This document shows, piece by piece, positions 1 through 12,184 of a stretch of DNA of 64,000 bases. Below the pieces are notes generated by a model. That model saw nothing but the letters and a program-made list of their open reading frames with translations. It ran no database searches and was not told the DNA's origin. The DNA lies in assembly GCF_002234675.1 (NCBI RefSeq), contig NC_019869.2, positions 13,755,015 through 13,819,014 of the forward strand, in the 5' to 3' direction. Position 1 is the stretch's first letter, and every line of letters starts with the position of its first letter. Both the position numbers and the translations under genes were made by a program. Origin of the DNA: Oryzias latipes (lineage: Eukaryota; Chordata; Actinopteri; Beloniformes; Adrianichthyidae).

Positions 1-1340
1 TTTGAAATGGAGAGTTTAAATGAATGCTTTCACTAATTCTTTACTGTTTAGTTTATTTTTTGGGTGTTCGTTTGTTTTCTTGTTTGACATGTGTTTATTA
101 TCTTTATATTACTTTTTTTTCAGGTCTTGTTTTTTCACACACAATCACATCAGGTTTGATTTATCAATTATTCACAGCTGTTGTCTGGTTGTCAATCAAC
201 CATCAGTCTATTTAAGAGTCGGGATTTCAGTTTGTGCTTCACCACCTTATTGTTCTTGTCACTGGTGAATGTTTATCTCTAGTGTTTAAGGCCATGTTAG
301 ATTTGTTTTTGTTTGTTTTTTGTTTTTTTAAATGTTATAGCTTTCACACGTGGGTCCTCACCAGCATTTAAAAGTAATCCACCTTTTGTATTTCATTTTA
401 ACAAGCTGCTGGTGGCCTGAAAAGTCCTGCTACTTCACAGCAGACCTGAATAATGGATATTAAATACACATGTGTGATTTAAGCTTGAAATTGTATCAAT
501 TTGTTTTCAAACCAGCACTTTAAATTTAGTAATGCAAGCCTTATTATTTAAATATTAAGTACAACCCCATTAATGCTATTTAAATAAATCTCACTGCTGC
601 TGCTAAGAATTATGGACATCTCAGAAAACAAAATGACAATCTATTACCCAGTCTGTTTGCATAAAAACTTCTTTGCGTGTACTTACACTGCGTCTGCATG
701 CGACTTATGCTGCAGCGTTGCAATCACCCTGACCTAGAAAAGCAGCGAGACAGAGAGCTGAGACTCTGTTTCTTGACGTAAGGAAACGGAATATGAGCAC
801 TGGTGCTCTGCTTCACTAAGCCAGGCGGCAGTCTCACTCTGTCAGAATCAACATTTCCTAAACCGCCAAGCAAGTGGTGCTGTGGCTTGCTGCGGTTTGC
901 TGCAGCTTCGGGATAAAGATTGGCATTGATCAAAAGTTTATCGCACCCCTCTGAAAAACAACTGATGAAAAATGTGAACACTTGCAAAACATTTGTCTGC
1001 AGCTATTAAATATGATGGCTGTTGCTCAGCTCACCAAGATTCAAATTGCAAAAAAAAATTATGCTGTTTATAATTTCATTTGTGTTCATAAATCCTATCA
1101 GCAACACACAGCTCAATATCTGTTTCACTAATAAATCATTTCTTTTGCAGTCAAGTAGATAATTTTAGCATCTTAACATCAGCACTTGAGATTCAGGTTT
1201 TTAATTTCATAACTGATGGATTATGGTGCCCTAATAAGGATGCACAAAAACACGTGAAAAAAATCTGTATCAGCAGATGTTGGTAAAATCTCAACCAACT
1301 ACATTGCACAAAAATAATCACGCTGTAAGAAACCCTTTAG
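1..1340. other. Intergenic, no gene seen
   Basis: AT-rich sequence whose open frames are low-complexity, hydrophobic and without splice-flanked or conserved-looking coding structure. Positions 735-1010 have a more balanced composition than their surroundings and might be a conserved non-coding element, but this cannot be judged without an alignment. Confidence 0.5.
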
Positions 1341-1359
1341 AAATCAATCTTCATCTGAC

Positions 1360-1485
1360 TCTACCTCAATCCATCCATCTATCTTCTTCCACTATAACCC
1401 TGCTAGGGTTGCCGAAGGCTATCTCAGCTACTTTCGGGGAAAGGTGGGTGCACCCTCGACAGGTCACCAGTCTGTTACAGGGCCC
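1360..1485 (-). repeat. Fragment of fish dispersed repeat (SINE-like 3' part)
   Basis: Read on the minus strand, this segment carries the phrases of a very common fish repeat: a 'ctggtgacctgtcgagggtg' type block and the terminal ATGGATGG tail (ccatccat on the plus strand near 1370). The same phrases occur in plus orientation at 3085-3205, 20004-20334 and 40660-40745. Only the 3' part is present. Confidence 0.6.
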
Positions 1486-3084
1486 TCGACTTCTGCCCAA
1501 AATGTAACAATAACTAAGATCTAAAACCTGGAATGGATTCTGGTAAACAGACCAAACTCCTTAAGAGTAAAATGCTCAGGTACAAAAAATCTCCCAAATG
1601 TCAGATGTTACCCATCAAGCTGACATTTGTTCCCAATTCTCAGTTTAACACTTTCTGTCTAGCAAGAGTATAGTACCCCTTTAGCAATAGCACACACAGG
1701 TAATGTAAAGTTCTCATTTAAGCCTTAGTCACATGCAGGGGGGCCTTTGACCTGTGTGGGTGGGTTTTTGTTTTGTCTGGGTCCAGGGAGGGTCAGAGAG
1801 AGGAGCAGACACATCTAAAGGAAGCACAGGTGTGTCTTGCAGTTCTATTAAAGTCACACGGCCACCTTAATTAACGTCATGAAAAAGGAACTTAGAATTG
1901 TCATGTGTGTAGGAAGTGTATCATGAAGTGTTTGTAAGTTGCAAAAAACTTATGACACATGGTGAGGATTCTACGCCTTAGTTTGGTTTTTCAGTTGTGT
2001 ACTTGCTTCTTGCTTTGCCACCTTTTAGATTCCCCCTTTTTTTTCCACATTTCAGTTTATTTATTAAATGTTTCAGTTTCTGCCACCAAGCCGGGTTTCC
2101 TGCATATTCAATGAGAACGTCTCACACCCAAAATGTCTTATATGGACCCATGGGTAGGGACCCCCTCTTCATCACAATGATTTTTTAGTTTATGTTTAGC
2201 CATGTTGAAAAAAAAAGCTACATTTAGGCCTTGAGTGGATTAATCTTAGTGTATTTAGGACTAAGTGACCTTGTCTTCCTCAATGCTGATTCAGTGTTTG
2301 GTAAATTCCCAAATTAAACCCTGAGTTAGGAAAAAATTGTTTAAAAATGGGATGTTGGCATTGGCCAATATAGTTTGAAAACATCATTTTTTTAGGAAAT
2401 CCACACAAATATAATAGATTATCCCAAAAGCATGTTAGTTACAACACCACGAATGAACCACACATCCCCACAGAATCCTGAAACCTCCATCAAGACAAAA
2501 CGCAAAGCTATTCTCTGCACAACCTCCCCCTGGTGAAGAGTCTACTTTAAGAACACTCAAGCTTCCCCCACTCAGCAAAAACTGGCCTGTCCCACAAGCA
2601 TCGTCTGCTGACATTATTTACAGACTGATAATGACCCCTGAGTTACTTTCAGTAAGAGTAATACAATCAGATGGGTTTTTTTATGAAGGAGCATCCTATC
2701 AAACGTGGCAGTAAAACCTAACAGCATTCTTATGCATTTGTTTGAGTCTAAGCTCAAACAAATTTCTCCTTTTTTTAAATTACTGCTATAGACACCGGCT
2801 TGTGTGTCTTTAAGAACTAAATTTTAGCTGGAATCAAACACTAGTGAAGCTTCAGGTTCCAGATCAACCTGCTAGGTTGAGCTGTATCTCTGTCCTGCAC
2901 CAGGAAATAAAATTTTGTGTCGTAGTTGTGTTTGGTTTGGAGCAAGTGGGTAGACTTTTTAGCCCACTTATAGACCATACAGCCTGGCTACCATGAACAA
3001 CTTTCAAGCAGAGTTCAAGCAGAATTACTCAAAAACTGTTTTTCAGAGACACCGAAGGCCAAATTGTATATACTTTTTAATTCA
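1486..3084. other. Intergenic, no gene seen
   Basis: Unique-looking AT-rich sequence. I see no exon with paired splice signals, no RNA gene and no clear repeat boundary. Confidence 0.45.
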
Positions 3085-3205
3085 TTCTAGCCCTGCAACA
3101 AACCAGCAACCTGTTCGGGGTGTGCCCGCCTTTATCCAACTCTAGCAACCCCGTTACCCCGAAAGGGATTCAGCAGGTTCTGAAGATGAATGGATGGATG
3201 GATTA
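3085..3205 (+). repeat. Fragment of fish dispersed repeat (SINE-like 3' part)
   Basis: Contains 'cctgttcggggtgtgcccgc' and 'ccgaaagggattcagcaggt', followed by the ATGGATGGATGG tail. This is the 3' half of the dispersed fish repeat that is nearly complete at 20004-20334. It is 5' truncated. Confidence 0.6.
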
Positions 3206-4010
3206 ACCCACTCTCTTTGAAAAAAAAATCCAGAAAGTTATGGATTTTACATTAAGAGTCTTCCTTGAATCCATAATAAATGAAGCTTGATAGGCCCACT
3301 TTTGACTTGAAAGGGTAAGCATGCGTTAATTGAATGTTCGGTGCAAAGGTAATATGACTACAAAAAAGCCCAAAGAGGGACTAATCCATTATGCTTGACA
3401 GTAAATAAGATTTTTATTCTTGAACTGCAAATCCCAGGGTCCTTAGGTGTTTAATACGCCAAAAAATGCTCATAAGTAATGAAGAATTGCTTTAAAAGCT
3501 TGCAGTGAGTTCAAATTTATCTTTTTTTAAGTACTGTACTTAATAGTTCCGAAAATTAATTTTGCATGATATAGGCCCTTTAATTGATTTACTGTTCAGA
3601 TGTTGAAGCTAACATGCACAGAAGTACAGACAGGGGGAGTAGATTTATAGGATCTCCAGAATGTGAAGGCTATGCACTTTCATGTGTTTTGCAGCTCCCA
3701 ATCAATACATATGACTTTGATTATTTAAGTATTTTTCATTCTCAAGTATGGGTGGTCCAGTAATACAACAAAACACTTCTTGAAAGTCTGACCAGATTGA
3801 ATTAAATAAAAATCCCACTTTACAGCTTTAAAGAGACACCATGGTCTACTGAGACAAAACCCCTGCTGTACCACATCCCTAAAGTTTTCTGACATCCAGA
3901 GTTTAGCATGTCCTCCACAAACCAGCTGGTGGGGTCAGATCCATGATCTGATCATACCAAAGAATGAAAAAGGGACCCAATATCTCGCCATGATGCATTT
4001 GGTGTCATGA
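3206..4010. other. Intergenic, no gene seen
   Basis: AT-rich non-coding sequence with no recognisable coding, RNA or repeat structure. Confidence 0.4.
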
Positions 4011-4290
4011 AATGCCTAATGTTGTGGTTTTATGTTTTGATTAGTCTTGCAGGCTTTGACTTCTCCTGGATGCCCTCCCTACCTCTGAGGTCTGTGTGAG
4101 AGTCTCAGCTCCAATCTATTTCGTATTAATCTTCTTTATAAGGTGTGGCTTTCTTGTGTTTTAGTGTCTGAGCCTCTTTGAACCTTCTCTGTTTTTGTTT
4201 CTGTTCATTCTGAATATTAAAACCTTTGCTAATTTAAGGAACTGTGTCATGTCTTTTCTGCTCCTGGGTTTCGTTGGCTAATCCGTCACA
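4011..4290 (+). repeat. Possible LTR fragment
   Basis: The segment begins TGTCATG, ends CCGTCACA, and contains a C/T-rich stretch and an AATATTAAA signal near 4214. It resembles the U3-R-U5 organisation of short fish LTRs. No target-site duplication is visible at these borders and no internal retrotransposon sequence is attached, so this is tentative. Confidence 0.25.
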
Positions 4291-5974
4291 TTAAGGGGGT
4301 TAATCCACCAAATGGCAACCAAGCACGGCTGTGACTACAATCCCCAGGGATTGGGTCAAGTGTGGAGAACAGATAAATCCAGGTGTTTAATGGGACTTTA
4401 ACTTTAAAATATTGCCAGATTATAACAAAGTAAATTTAGATGGATGAGGATGAAGAAATGAGCGACCTTGAGAGCCTTTCAGGCAGACTACTCTAGCAGT
4501 ATTTTACTCGGTTACTCTCCTAGGGTGTTTCAGTTCATCAACTCACCTGTTCAGCGTCCCATTTAAGTCCAGGTGTGTAAATTGTTAATTCCTCTTACCG
4601 CTGCGTTCTTCGCCCCACTCTCCTCCCCGACTTCCACCTGTGAGCTCCATTAGGGGTAGTTATTACCCAAAAGTTTTATGGAAATCTTGTCTCATGGAAT
4701 TGTACGGAGCCTTATGCCAAACTTAAAGTATGTGAAAATAAATATTTTACTGCATAAGTTGTCTGACTGAAATAGTCCAAAATACTTTTAATAAACAAGG
4801 CACGCTTTGAGTGGTATTTTTTTACTAATAATTTAATAATCTTATAAAACAAAAGTCATGATCTTTTGTACAACGCTCAATAACACATCTGTTCCAGATT
4901 GAGGTGCACCTGCATATCTAAAATTAATACTTATTTTAGGTAAACAACTGAGTACCCATCAGAAAGAAATCTTTCTAAGCCCCACAAAAGCAGTAAAGCT
5001 TTTTTTCTACTTCATAACTGTACAAGTAAGACATATTATGAACTTGATGAAAGACTTCCCCACTGTAGTTTCTATAAATTACAGAAATAAGTTTCACAGA
5101 GGGTTATTTGCTTCTTTTTGTCTTGATTAAAGCAGAAAATAAATTTAAGGATCAAAGAATGCTCCTCATACTGTGAGCCAAACTGGGATGAATTGTTCCA
5201 AATGCCATTTTTTTCTACGAATATCCAGCAGCATGCTACGGCTCATCGGTCATGCAGCGTGGAACAATTAACTTTGCTATATTAAATCCAATATTTTATG
5301 GCTTGAAGCCATTGTTGGGATGTTCTGTGTCACTGATAAACATCTGTATACGAATATAAGCTTAAGGTTGGAAGAGTGCAGCTGAGTGTAGCAGCTTTCT
5401 AAAGTGTAGAAGAGGAGCTCAAGTTCAGATGTAATTAAGATATGAAAAATAGTAGAGCACGCTCACACATAGGCCTGTTGGTTCGAGATTAAATGTCACT
5501 TTTAAGGTCTACATTAACTAAACATAGCAAGAGTCTTAAAGTATGAGAATAGAGTTTAAATCAAAATACAATTAAATCTTCTTTTCAGTTAAACAAACAA
5601 AAAATTCACAAAATAAAGACAAGTTAAAAGACAAAACAGTAATACTACAGAGAAATACGAGGAGCGTGTAAATATTCATATTGCGCTCACTCACAAATTA
5701 GGTTTAGTAACTTAAAAGCAAAACCCTTTTTTCAAGAAAAACAAATAAGCTCATGTACATTTTGAATTCAAGGGTAAACAACAACAACTGGCTGCAACAA
5801 AGGTTAGAAGACAGCAAGAACTATTATATAAGAAAAACATCAAGGACATAAAGAACCAGCGCATCAATTTAATCCCCTTGAAACACATTAAGAAACTCAA
5901 TCATATCACAGAAAGAGACTCTTATGAGAAACATGTCACTAAATATTTGATTTTTCTCTGGAAAGTTGAAGTAC
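4291..5974. other. Intergenic, no gene seen
   Basis: AT-rich non-coding sequence with no supported gene, RNA or element boundary. Confidence 0.4.
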
Positions 5975-6290
5975 TGCTTCAGTCATCTATTGATCTATTG
6001 TAAAATTCTTCCCAGTGTTCTTTTAATTATGCAGTTTTGAGCCAAAATCTAAAAACCTGTGTTTTATTGGACATAGTTTCTGCAGAGCGCCAGGATTTCA
6101 TCAGAAATTCGCCTCTGAGTGTGGGGGGGACTGATGGCGCGGAGTAACCCCAAACTCCCTTCCCCTCTCTGTTGCAGAGCGGAAGGGAGCTTATGGCCCG
6201 CCCAGAATTTCCTACTTGTCAGATAAGCTCTTTTTCAAATGCCGCTTAAAGCTTCATGTTACATTGGTGTGATTTTAGCTAATTTTGAGC
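5975..6290 (+). repeat. Dispersed MITE-like repeat, family A, copy 1
   Basis: Shares ordered blocks with the pef1 intron 3 copy (50200-50512): 'ttgatctattgtaaaat', 'gtgttcttttaattatg', 'ggacatagtttctgcagag', and a GGCGCGGAG/GGCGCAGAG block followed by a C-rich tract. A shorter copy lies at 28498-28565. The copies are diverged, indicating an old non-autonomous element family. Confidence 0.55.
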
Positions 6291-6609
6291 TATAAGGCTG
6301 TATTTCAGGATGTTTTTACTGTTGGATATGTGTTGTCCTATGAGTTATCAGGGTGGGTTTCTAGTTGTAATTAGGCTAAACAATAGGCACTCCAGTGTTG
6401 TGTGAAAACGGGCGCCCTGAAAGACAGAAGGCAACAAAGATAATGATGAAAAAATTCAAACTGTATTGAATGCAAAGGTACTTGTCTTCTCCCTGCTTTA
6501 CTGTTAACTCTGACTGAATATAAACACAGTTTTTATTCATGTTTATATTGCATGTTACTGTGTAACATGCAGACGATCCTGTACTTCTTTGCTAGGGGTT
6601 TAAAAAATA

Positions 6610-7125
6610 GCTTGACTATAATTAGGGGTGTAGCGATTTATTAACTTGAATCGATTTATATTATTATTATATAAAGTATACTATCCAAACATATTGATCT
6701 GTGAGAGGCAAGTTGTTAATTGAATTGACCTATACATTACAAAAGTTTTCAAAATGAAACAAATAATTAACATTGCAAAACACCATTTAGATTAAGACAT
6801 GTTGGGTTTATTTAGTATTATGTAAAAATGTGCTAGAATGTTCTAATAATGTTCCCTTTGGAATATTTGGATGTGGAAAAACAACAGTAGAGTGAACTTT
6901 GGGAAACTAAAATGTGAATGGATTTTCATTCATTCTTGTTTGCACACATTTAGTTTACACTTGAGTTACACAATTCTGGCTATAGATGAAATCATAGCCA
7001 GAATTTTAGGTCAGCGAATCGGATCAAATTGGATCGTACAGAATGATCTAATATCATCCATGAATCCTATCCGATTCCACAAATTTAGATATGAATCGAA
7101 TTGTGGATAGACACAACAGAAGCCA
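6610..7125. repeat. Degenerate repeat with a small hairpin
   Basis: Starts at 'taggggtgtagcgattta', a phrase typical of fish hAT-like ends, and is rich in ATCGATT-type words at both sides. A 12-bp perfect inverted repeat (6972-6983 with 6994-7005) lies inside. No clean terminal inverted repeat or target duplication could be fixed. Confidence 0.3.
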
Positions 7126-9061
7126 AAACATGACCGCCATCATTAAGTAGAGAATTATTTTACCCTGGAGAAAAGATTAGGCATCAATGGGACGACACCT
7201 ACTTCACTTTGTACAGAAAGGACAAAGGGGTAGGTCAAACAGAGTCGGTTTTTTATACATCTGAAAATAGTTTAACTAGTTAAAAATGTACTCTACATGA
7301 AGGAAGAAGCACGAGGACTTAAGGCTGATTTTATGTTGTTTGTCTTTCTTTCTCTAGCCTTTAAAAGAACACCAAACATCACAAACCTTACTGCAGTGGG
7401 GCCCTTCACTTAAAGGGTAAGACTGAGAAGTTCAGAGAGGTAAAGAAAAAGAAAAAAAAAAGCTTCTGATAATGAGTCTATGGAACAGAATGACAAATGA
7501 TCGCAATGAAATCAGAATCACTTCAATGACAGCATAATGAAGATGGGTGAAATTAAGAGTGCAAGGATAGAATTAGAGAACATGAAAGTCAAAGCAGAAA
7601 AGCAGGCAGCAGATGTAATGTAAGTGGTTGCTGGGAAAATCTATAGAAGACAAAGTGAGGGGATGTCAGCGCTCTGCATTAGGCATCCAGCAGTGAGGGT
7701 AAGAGGCAGAGAAACCAGCGTTCCTGACAGGGGCCTTATCTCCTCTTCAGCCCAGAATAAAACCCATTTTCCAGCCCCGAGACAATATAGCACAAGGTTA
7801 GCAAACCTCACAGCGTGACACCCCTATTTAGAAAAGGCCTCGGCCTGACGTGAAAATGCATAACACCATTACAGCACTGGTAGTGCATGACACCAGGTCT
7901 GTGCTTTCTGTATCTGTGACTACATGTGTGCTCAGAAATTCCAGCTGAGGGTAAAAGTTTGATGCGTTTCATAGCGAGGCAATTGAGAAAACATTGACAC
8001 TGGATCATGTTTTCATCTCATTCTTTCATTTTAATCATGTAGTCAGACAAAAGAATAAAAGGTTTGAACTGTGCAAGAATTTATGCAAACAATAACACAG
8101 TTGGGCACATGCCTCTCGCCTGAGATTCCTCTTTTACCCCCAACACAGCCAAGCGAGGGTAATAATTTAATCCTCATCACCAATAAGTGCATTCGGCAGT
8201 GTGACATGACAATCAGGCACCTTCAGGAAAATTGTTATAGAAACTATACAGACATTTAAGTCCTCTTTTGTATTAAGTGGCAGTTCTTTTCTTCTTTCTG
8301 TCAATCTTCAAGGAAAAAGCCTTGGTTATCTGCGTCTCAAAAAAAGATAAATAAGTAAGAAAAATCAACAAAAAAACAACCCAAGGCTTTTTTTTATTCC
8401 CTAAAGTGTTAGGATGCCCACAAGTCTTTTTTTTTTCTTTTCTCATAGTTTTAATGAAAAGGGGGGGAAAGTGAAATATCGGATGTGACAGAGGAATACT
8501 CTCTGGCGAAAGGAGATGCAAACGCAACCATGTACACATCACCATATTTAAAAAAAAAATCCCAGCTGTCTGAATGTAGGAGTGCTATAGGGGACCACAG
8601 ATTTGCCTACTAGCAGGGGAATAAAACAGGAGAAAAGTTGAAAGACATGCACACTTTCACTGCATTTTTTTGTTTACTTAATTCAATGCATCTTTTTCCA
8701 ACTTTTAAAATGCAGCAAGGGTTATACTCCCACCTATGTTCTGCATCTGAGATGATGTTCCACGCACCCATGAGAGGGCACGACAAAATACACCTTCACA
8801 CTTTCCTATACTGCCGTCCATTACACGCAGGTGAAGGATTGATTGTGGAAGTGGAAAGTTTTGCACAGTTTGTGTTTTCTTTCCTTCTTTCGCACTACTC
8901 TGTTATTCGATGTCAGATGTTAACCTGAAACTCTTTCAGCGGTTTCGGTGTTGAGCAACAAAGGCTCAGTGTGGTAAAAGCAGAAGGTCTGTCAAGTACG
9001 AATGAGCTACATTTTTTCTTTAACTTCACAAGGTCAATTTCAGACTCTGCAAGGCACATTT
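7126..9061. other. Intergenic, no gene seen
   Basis: No gene is supported. Positions 7640-7830 and 8070-8260 are of balanced composition and look less repeat-like than the surroundings. They are candidates for conserved non-coding DNA, which only a cross-species alignment could confirm. Confidence 0.4.
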
Positions 9062-9180
9062 AAGGACCCACTGCCATGAAAATCATGCTTTTTGTGTTTT
9101 TTAAAGTGTTCCAGTGGAATTTTCCCATGACGGAGGGCATCTATTAGGAAAATTACGCCTAAAATTGCATTTCTGAGAAT
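9062..9180. repeat. MITE stub, family B, copy 1
   Basis: Shares the block 'atgaaaatcatg(c/t)tttttgt' and following words with 12947-13160. This is a short fragment of a dispersed non-coding repeat with no coding content. Confidence 0.4.
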
Positions 9181-9257
9181 TTCTTTATTCAAATTGTTGT
9201 GTATCAGGAGCTAATGAAAAACTGCCATTGGAAAAAGTTTGTAGCAGTGCCGTAGGA

Positions 9258-9294
9258 GCTATAATCCGTGGGCCACAAGCCCACGGATTATAGC
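9258..9294. repeat. Perfect 16-bp hairpin
   Basis: Positions 9258-9273 are the exact reverse complement of 9279-9294, leaving a 5-nt loop (cacaa). A short direct repeat, caactag twice, follows immediately. No run of T or nearby gene suggests a terminator role, and no longer element containing it could be defined. Confidence 0.8.
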
Positions 9295-10724
9295 AACTAG
9301 CAACTAGATCCATGAACGTCTTTGTTTTCCTCGTTTGAGCTGGAAACCGGGTTGAGACATTTTGTTGCATTTACTAATTAGATCAATTAATCCAAAACAT
9401 ACTGCCACATGAGCATTTGGCGATATTTATAGAACAGTATGTGAACAGCTTGCACATCTGTATTAAATGTCTTTTTTGACCTTGTGATTTGGCTCAGATA
9501 TGGCAAAGCTCAATCTCATGCATTGCAAACTACCTTTTTTATTTCCAACTCGGCCCAGAACCAGCAACCGCTGACCTAATGGAGAGGCTTCTTTAGCTTG
9601 CTCATTTAAATGACATAGCTGTAGCTGTCGTGAGCCAGGCCCTGGCATTCACCAACTCCCTTAATTGCTTGGAACGCAATGAAGCAAAGGACAGAAAGCG
9701 ATTTGTCTGGAAAGAAAGCTTATCTAATCTTTCTTTAACTGTTTTACTTTGAAGTATAGCTTTGGGAAATTCAAGACAATTAGCACCTTTTAGAACATAT
9801 TAAGATAGATCTGAGGCAGATTTCAAAAAGTAGTAGGGTATGATGAGATCGTCTGACACGTTTGCATTAGATCATGGCAGTGCTGTTACCCAAAGTGGGC
9901 TCTTCTCCTATCATTTTGGATAGGAGTAAAATCGGGGACTTCCTTCATCCTATGAAGCCTTTTGAATATCATAGAACAGCAGATGTAAAGCTCAGCTCTT
10001 TTTATGAAATAAAGCCCTTAAGGCCAGATGATACATTAACACAGATATTTTTCAAGGGTAGTTTTTTTCTTTTCTTTTTTGTATAAGAGTTGCCTTGATA
10101 AGAGTATATACATACATACTTTTTTTTTTCATCAAGAGAAAAAAAGATGGAAAGCCTACAAATGTTCTAGGTTTTGTCCAGGATCAAAGGATGCCAGCAT
10201 CACTGTCTCACATTGGAAGCTAAATCATCCTCTTTTAATGATTTTGAAAGGGCCACCCTGACTTTTTTAGCTTCAATACCTTTAGAAAAATCTGTCACAG
10301 CCAAACCTGCTGATTGCCAGGAGCCTTGAAAACCCCGTTGAAGGTTTGAGCCAGAATCAGGAGCCAGTTTTCAGGAATTCTCATTCCTTCAGCCGTTTTT
10401 ATCCGAAGACTTTTTCATAACATCTGCTCTGAGAAACAGTTCTCATTTAAAGTGCTGATGTTATCAAAGCAGTTTAAAAATCCAACAAAGCTCAGCCTTG
10501 AGCTAAAATCAACAACTGACAGCAGCGGCATCCTGTAACCATGACAACAAGCCACAAAGACAGTTCTGTAATGATTTTTAACTTAAATTTAAAACGTTAT
10601 GAAGAAAATTGTGTGAATATTTCGCAGCTCTGCAGAAATGTTTAATTCAATATCTTATTAGGAAATCCTTCTAAAGGGTTTACTCCTATGAAGGGTCCCT
10701 ACTATACTTTTAGGTTTACTATCT
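9295..10724. other. Intergenic, no gene seen
   Basis: No coding exon or RNA gene is supported. Positions 9470-9720 are unusually balanced in base content and could be conserved non-coding DNA (inference only). Confidence 0.4.
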
Positions 10725-11032
10725 GCACGGTGGTGCAGTGGTTAGCGCTCTTGCCTCACAGCAAGAAGGCCCCTGGTTCAAGTCCCAGCTGGGGGACCTG
10801 AAAACAGAACATCAATGTGTGGAGTTTGCATGTTCTTCCTGTGCATTCGTGGGTTTTTTCCAGGGACTCCGGCTTCCTCCCACTGTCCAAAAAATGCTTC
10901 ATAGGTTAATTGGCAACTCTAAATTGTGAATGTGAATGGGTGTGTGATTGTGGCCCTACAACCAACTGGCAAATTGCCAGGGGGTCCCCTGCCTTCGCCC
11001 ACAAGTGGGCTCTGAAAGGGATAAAATGGCAG
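10725..11032 (+). repeat. tRNA-like fish SINE/dispersed repeat
   Basis: Begins with an A-box-like 'gtggtgcagtggttagcgc' and a B-box-like 'ggttcaagtccc' near 10776. The standard body of this fish repeat follows (gtgtggagtttgcatgttc, cggcttcctcccactgtcc, ataggttaattgg). It abuts the L2 fragment that starts at about 11037. A second, nearly complete copy is at 20004-20334. Confidence 0.75.
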
Positions 11033-11036
11033 ATGA

Positions 11037-12180
11037 AGCTATGCTGATGATACACAGCTTTACATCGGCGTGTCCCCTGATGACCTTGAACCTTACGCTC
11101 TTTTAAATTGTATTTTAGATACAAAGTCATGGATGGCAGAAAGCTTCCTACAGCTCAACCAGGACAAAACTGAAGTTTTAATAATTGGTTCTGAAGACAA
11201 GAGAGAGAGGATTTTACCACATCTTCAGAACTTTAAACCATCTCACTGGGCATACTTTTTGACTCTGAGGTAAATTTTATGCCACACATTAAAAGTGTCG
11301 TTAAGACAGGATTGTATCATCTCAAAAACATTGCCAGAGTTCGCCCATTCCTCTCTCTTGCCAGCACAGAGGTGCTGATGCTTGCTTTTATTTTTAGTCA
11401 TTTAGATGTTGTAATGCCCTGCTCTCTGGTTGCTCTCAAGGTGCGGGCCTTTTCCTTGTCCCTAAGGTGAGGACCAAAACTTACAGTGAGGCTTCGTTCT
11501 GCCATTATGATCCTCGCCTCTGGAACAGCCTGCTGGAGAACCTCAGGGCCGCAGAGACTGTAAAGGTTTTTAAGGAGAGGCTCAAGACCCATCTCTTTTA
11601 TTTCGCTTTTAGTTGATCTTATTTATTCTATTAGTTTTAGTATAAATTATTTTATGTTTTTAATTTTATTTTATGCACTTAATCTCATTCTCAATTTTAT
11701 GTTTTTACATAGATCTTAAATATTTCAATTTTGGCATCTTATCATGATTTAAGCCCCAGTGTTTCTTGTGGGGATCCTTTCTGCCAGGACTTGCTGGCTT
11801 GGTCGGTGGTTGTTGCAGCAGTTGTCACCCTTGCTGGGGCAGCTGGAGTTTTACGTTGCAACCTCACGGCTGTAAAGTGGACCCCTTTCCTGTCCCGGTC
11901 TGGGTGGGCACTGTGGCGATGTTCTTACGGCCGAGCTGGCTCCTGGTATGAAGAGATTCCTAAAATACTGTTTCCTCACAGCAGAGCCAAGCCATGAATC
12001 GCTTTTAGTTGTTACTTTTATCAGTATTCATTGTGTGCGGGGTCATGGGTCATATGTTTTATCGGAGGGGAGTGGGAAGGGTGGGTTGGGTTTTTATTGT
12101 AATATTGTGTTTTTTTTTTTTGTTTTTTCTAAATGTTAAAGTGCTTCGAGTTGCGCAATGTATGAAAAGCACTGTTTTTC
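11037..12180 (+). pseudogene. L2-type LINE fragment (reverse transcriptase 3' part and 3' UTR)
   Basis: This is a decayed non-LTR retrotransposon. The frame starts inside the RT at the catalytic YADDTQLYIG block (11040-11070) and runs through LQLNQDKTEVLIIG (11151-11193). After a frameshift, RVRPFLSLASTEVLM (11336-11380) and then the terminal block DPRLWNSLLENLRA (about 11505-11550) with ERLKTHLF are visible. Sequence between the NALLSG block and VPKVRTKTY is missing, so the copy is internally deleted. The 3' UTR appears to run to about 12180, ending in 'aaagtgcttcgagttg', typical of L2 tails. The endonuclease and most of the RT are absent, so the element cannot be active. Family assignment is by recognition of conserved L2/Maui phrases and not by search. 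Confidence 0.75.
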
Positions 12181-12184
12181 ATCA

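Noticed and set aside
4011..4290. Definite solo LTR
   Set aside because: The tips resemble TG..CA and there is an AATATTAAA, but no target duplication or relative in the window was found. It is kept only as a low-confidence feature.
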